NCBI GenBank assembly: GCA_035406685.1
Contig: DAONLM010000053.1
Span: forward strand, 1 to 15,412
Source: DAONLM01 sp035406685
Lineage (GTDB): Bacteria; Spirochaetota; GWE2-31-10; MWDO01
Length of the DNA stretch: 15,412 nucleotides
Direction of reading: 5' to 3'
This document shows, piece by piece, positions 14,810 to 15,412 of this stretch. Within the stretch, counting starts at the first letter, position 1; every line of letters starts with the position of its first letter. The notes beneath the pieces were generated by a model. The model did no database searches. It was not told the DNA's origin and saw only the letters and a program-made list of their open reading frames with translations. Both the position numbers and the translations under genes were made by a program.

Positions 14810-14969
14810 GTAAATACCAAAGTCTCCAGACTTATGGGTGAATAATGCTTTTTGTTCGACCTTCCCAGTAGAGTTTATCCTACCAGTGGCATATATTGAA
14901 CAAAAAACTCCCCAAATACTGTTGCGGGCCAGTGGAGGATTCGCACCTCACTTCCTTTGAAGTATTTAC
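14810..14969 (-). promoter_or_regulatory. Cobalamin (B12) riboswitch aptamer
   Basis: On the minus strand the core reads GAGGTGCGAATCCTCCACTG then GCCCGCAACAGT (14949-14918), the conserved P3 region of cobalamin aptamers. It is followed by the B12 box GCCACTGG (14890-14883), a GGGAAGG element (14867-14861) and AAGTCTGGAGACTTTGG (14831-14815), the conserved 3' segment. The outer stem P1 is formed by GTAAATAC (14969-14962) with GTATTTAC (14817-14810), continued by CAAAG with CTTTG. All landmarks are in family order. It controls the lipoprotein-btuB-btuF-propeller operon. Confidence 0.95.
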
Positions 14970-14977
14970 ATGATAAA

Positions 14978-15006
14978 AGGCTAACATAAATTAAAAAAAT
15001 TGTCAA
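14978..15006 (-). promoter_or_regulatory. Promoter of the B12 uptake operon
   Basis: On the minus strand TTGACA (15006-15001) is followed after 17 bases by TAGCCT (14983-14978), preceded by TGT as in extended -10 promoters. Transcription would start just before P1 of the riboswitch. Confidence 0.6.
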
Positions 15007-15131
15007 GATATATAACTATATAAAATATGAGTTTAATTCATATATTAGTTACACTATTAACAAGAGTAAAAGTCAAAAAACAAAAAGACATAATTTTACA
15101 TAATACTGGAATAAAATTTTTTTAAAAAAAT

Positions 15132-15160
15132 TTGAAAATTTAAAAAAAAAGCGATATAAT
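15132..15160 (+). promoter_or_regulatory. Sigma-70 promoter of the last lipoprotein gene
   Basis: TTGAAA (15132-15137), a 17-base spacer and a consensus TATAAT (15155-15160) predict a start near 15167. That gives a leader of only about 25 bases before the reading frame with the lipoprotein signal. The upstream strip 15007-15131 holds no gene that I can see. Confidence 0.75.
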
Positions 15161-15192
15161 TATTAATATAATTATTTTTTTGGGGGTTTTTT

Positions 15193-15412
15193 ACGAGGAA
15201 AAAAATAGTTTGTTTATCACTTATTGTTGTTCTTTTTTTATTTATATTTAGTTGGTTTAATTGTGATTATCCAATTATAATTAAAAAAAATACAACTACA
15301 ACACCAACTACAACACCAACTACAACACCAACTACAACACCAACTACAACACCAACAACTATTTTTAAAGGTAAAGTTAGTTATGTTACAAATGGAAATG
15401 TTTATGCTACCT
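15193..15412 (+). CDS. Lipoprotein with Thr/Pro repeat linker, partial, non-canonical start
   Basis: The frame is cut by the window end. From ACG at 15193 it reads (T/M)RKKIVCLSLIVVLFLFIFSWFNC, a typical lipoprotein signal (lipidated Cys at codon 24; N at -1 is unusual but tolerated in spirochaetal lipoboxes). Then follow a short polar stretch, five copies of Thr-Thr-Thr-Pro, and the start of a folded domain (FKGKVSYVTNGNVYAT). The frame is stopped by TAA at 15169 and no ATG, GTG or TTG lies between there and the signal peptide. Either ACG at 15193 (after GGGGG), or ATA at 15205 (after GAGGA) starts it, or an ATG has mutated. The Thr/Pro linker is typical of surface-exposed proteins. The promoter is excellent, so the gene is probably expressed. 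Confidence 0.65.
15295..15354 (+). repeat. 12-bp tandem repeat, five perfect copies
   Basis: The unit ACTACAACACCA is repeated five times without a mismatch, encoding Thr-Thr-Thr-Pro each time. Because the unit is a multiple of three, copy-number change would lengthen or shorten the linker without a frameshift. Confidence 0.95.

Overview
The window is AT-rich and gene-dense, and reads as a piece of chromosome from a low-GC, anaerobic, diderm bacterium. The evidence for an outer membrane is a TonB-dependent receptor and at least six lipoprotein-type signal peptides. The evidence for anaerobic metabolism is a hybrid cluster protein, a partner ferredoxin and IspH. The permissive lipoboxes (FSC, FNC) and a ParE whose C-terminal half resembles the Bacteroidetes/spirochaete type make Spirochaetota a plausible guess, but there is no rRNA or other marker to confirm it. 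Promoters look like ordinary sigma-70 sites; several have TTGACA and a 17-base spacer.

Region 1 (1-3320, plus strand) is a stress operon: a MarR-type regulator with a four-cysteine tail, then hcp, then a Cys-rich ferredoxin-like protein, ending at a clear intrinsic terminator. A perfect 20-bp inverted repeat overlaps the probable -10 box of the regulator and is very likely its operator. This suggests a nitrosative/oxidative stress circuit run by a MarR protein, in place of the Crp-family HcpR known from other anaerobes.

Region 2 (3318-6166, minus strand) is a run of three uncharacterised genes: a TPR lipoprotein, a helical protein with an apparent internal duplication, and a small alpha/beta protein. 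Upstream of its promoter, 6230-6733 is a non-coding array of degenerate 67-91 bp repeats. Each unit starts with the palindrome ACGACATATGTCGT or a decayed form, and the array is bracketed by GATATCCC/GGGATATC hairpins. A third copy of that hairpin lies at 9704-9731.

Region 3 (6734-9549) holds divergent housekeeping genes: parE (minus) and ispH (plus), with back-to-back promoters between them.

Region 4 (9764-15006, minus strand) is a cobalamin uptake operon behind a well-preserved cobalamin riboswitch. Its order is small lipoprotein, second surface-type lipoprotein, BtuB-like receptor, BtuF-like binding lipoprotein, then a beta-propeller lipoprotein resembling BtuG of Bacteroides. All five genes overlap. 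No BtuC/BtuD permease or ATPase is present in the window. The two leading lipoproteins are the best candidates here for new B12-binding or receptor-accessory proteins.

Region 5 (15132-15412, plus strand) is the start of a lipoprotein gene with a perfect promoter and a Thr-Thr-Thr-Pro repeat linker but no normal start codon. ACG or ATA must be used, or the start has been mutated.
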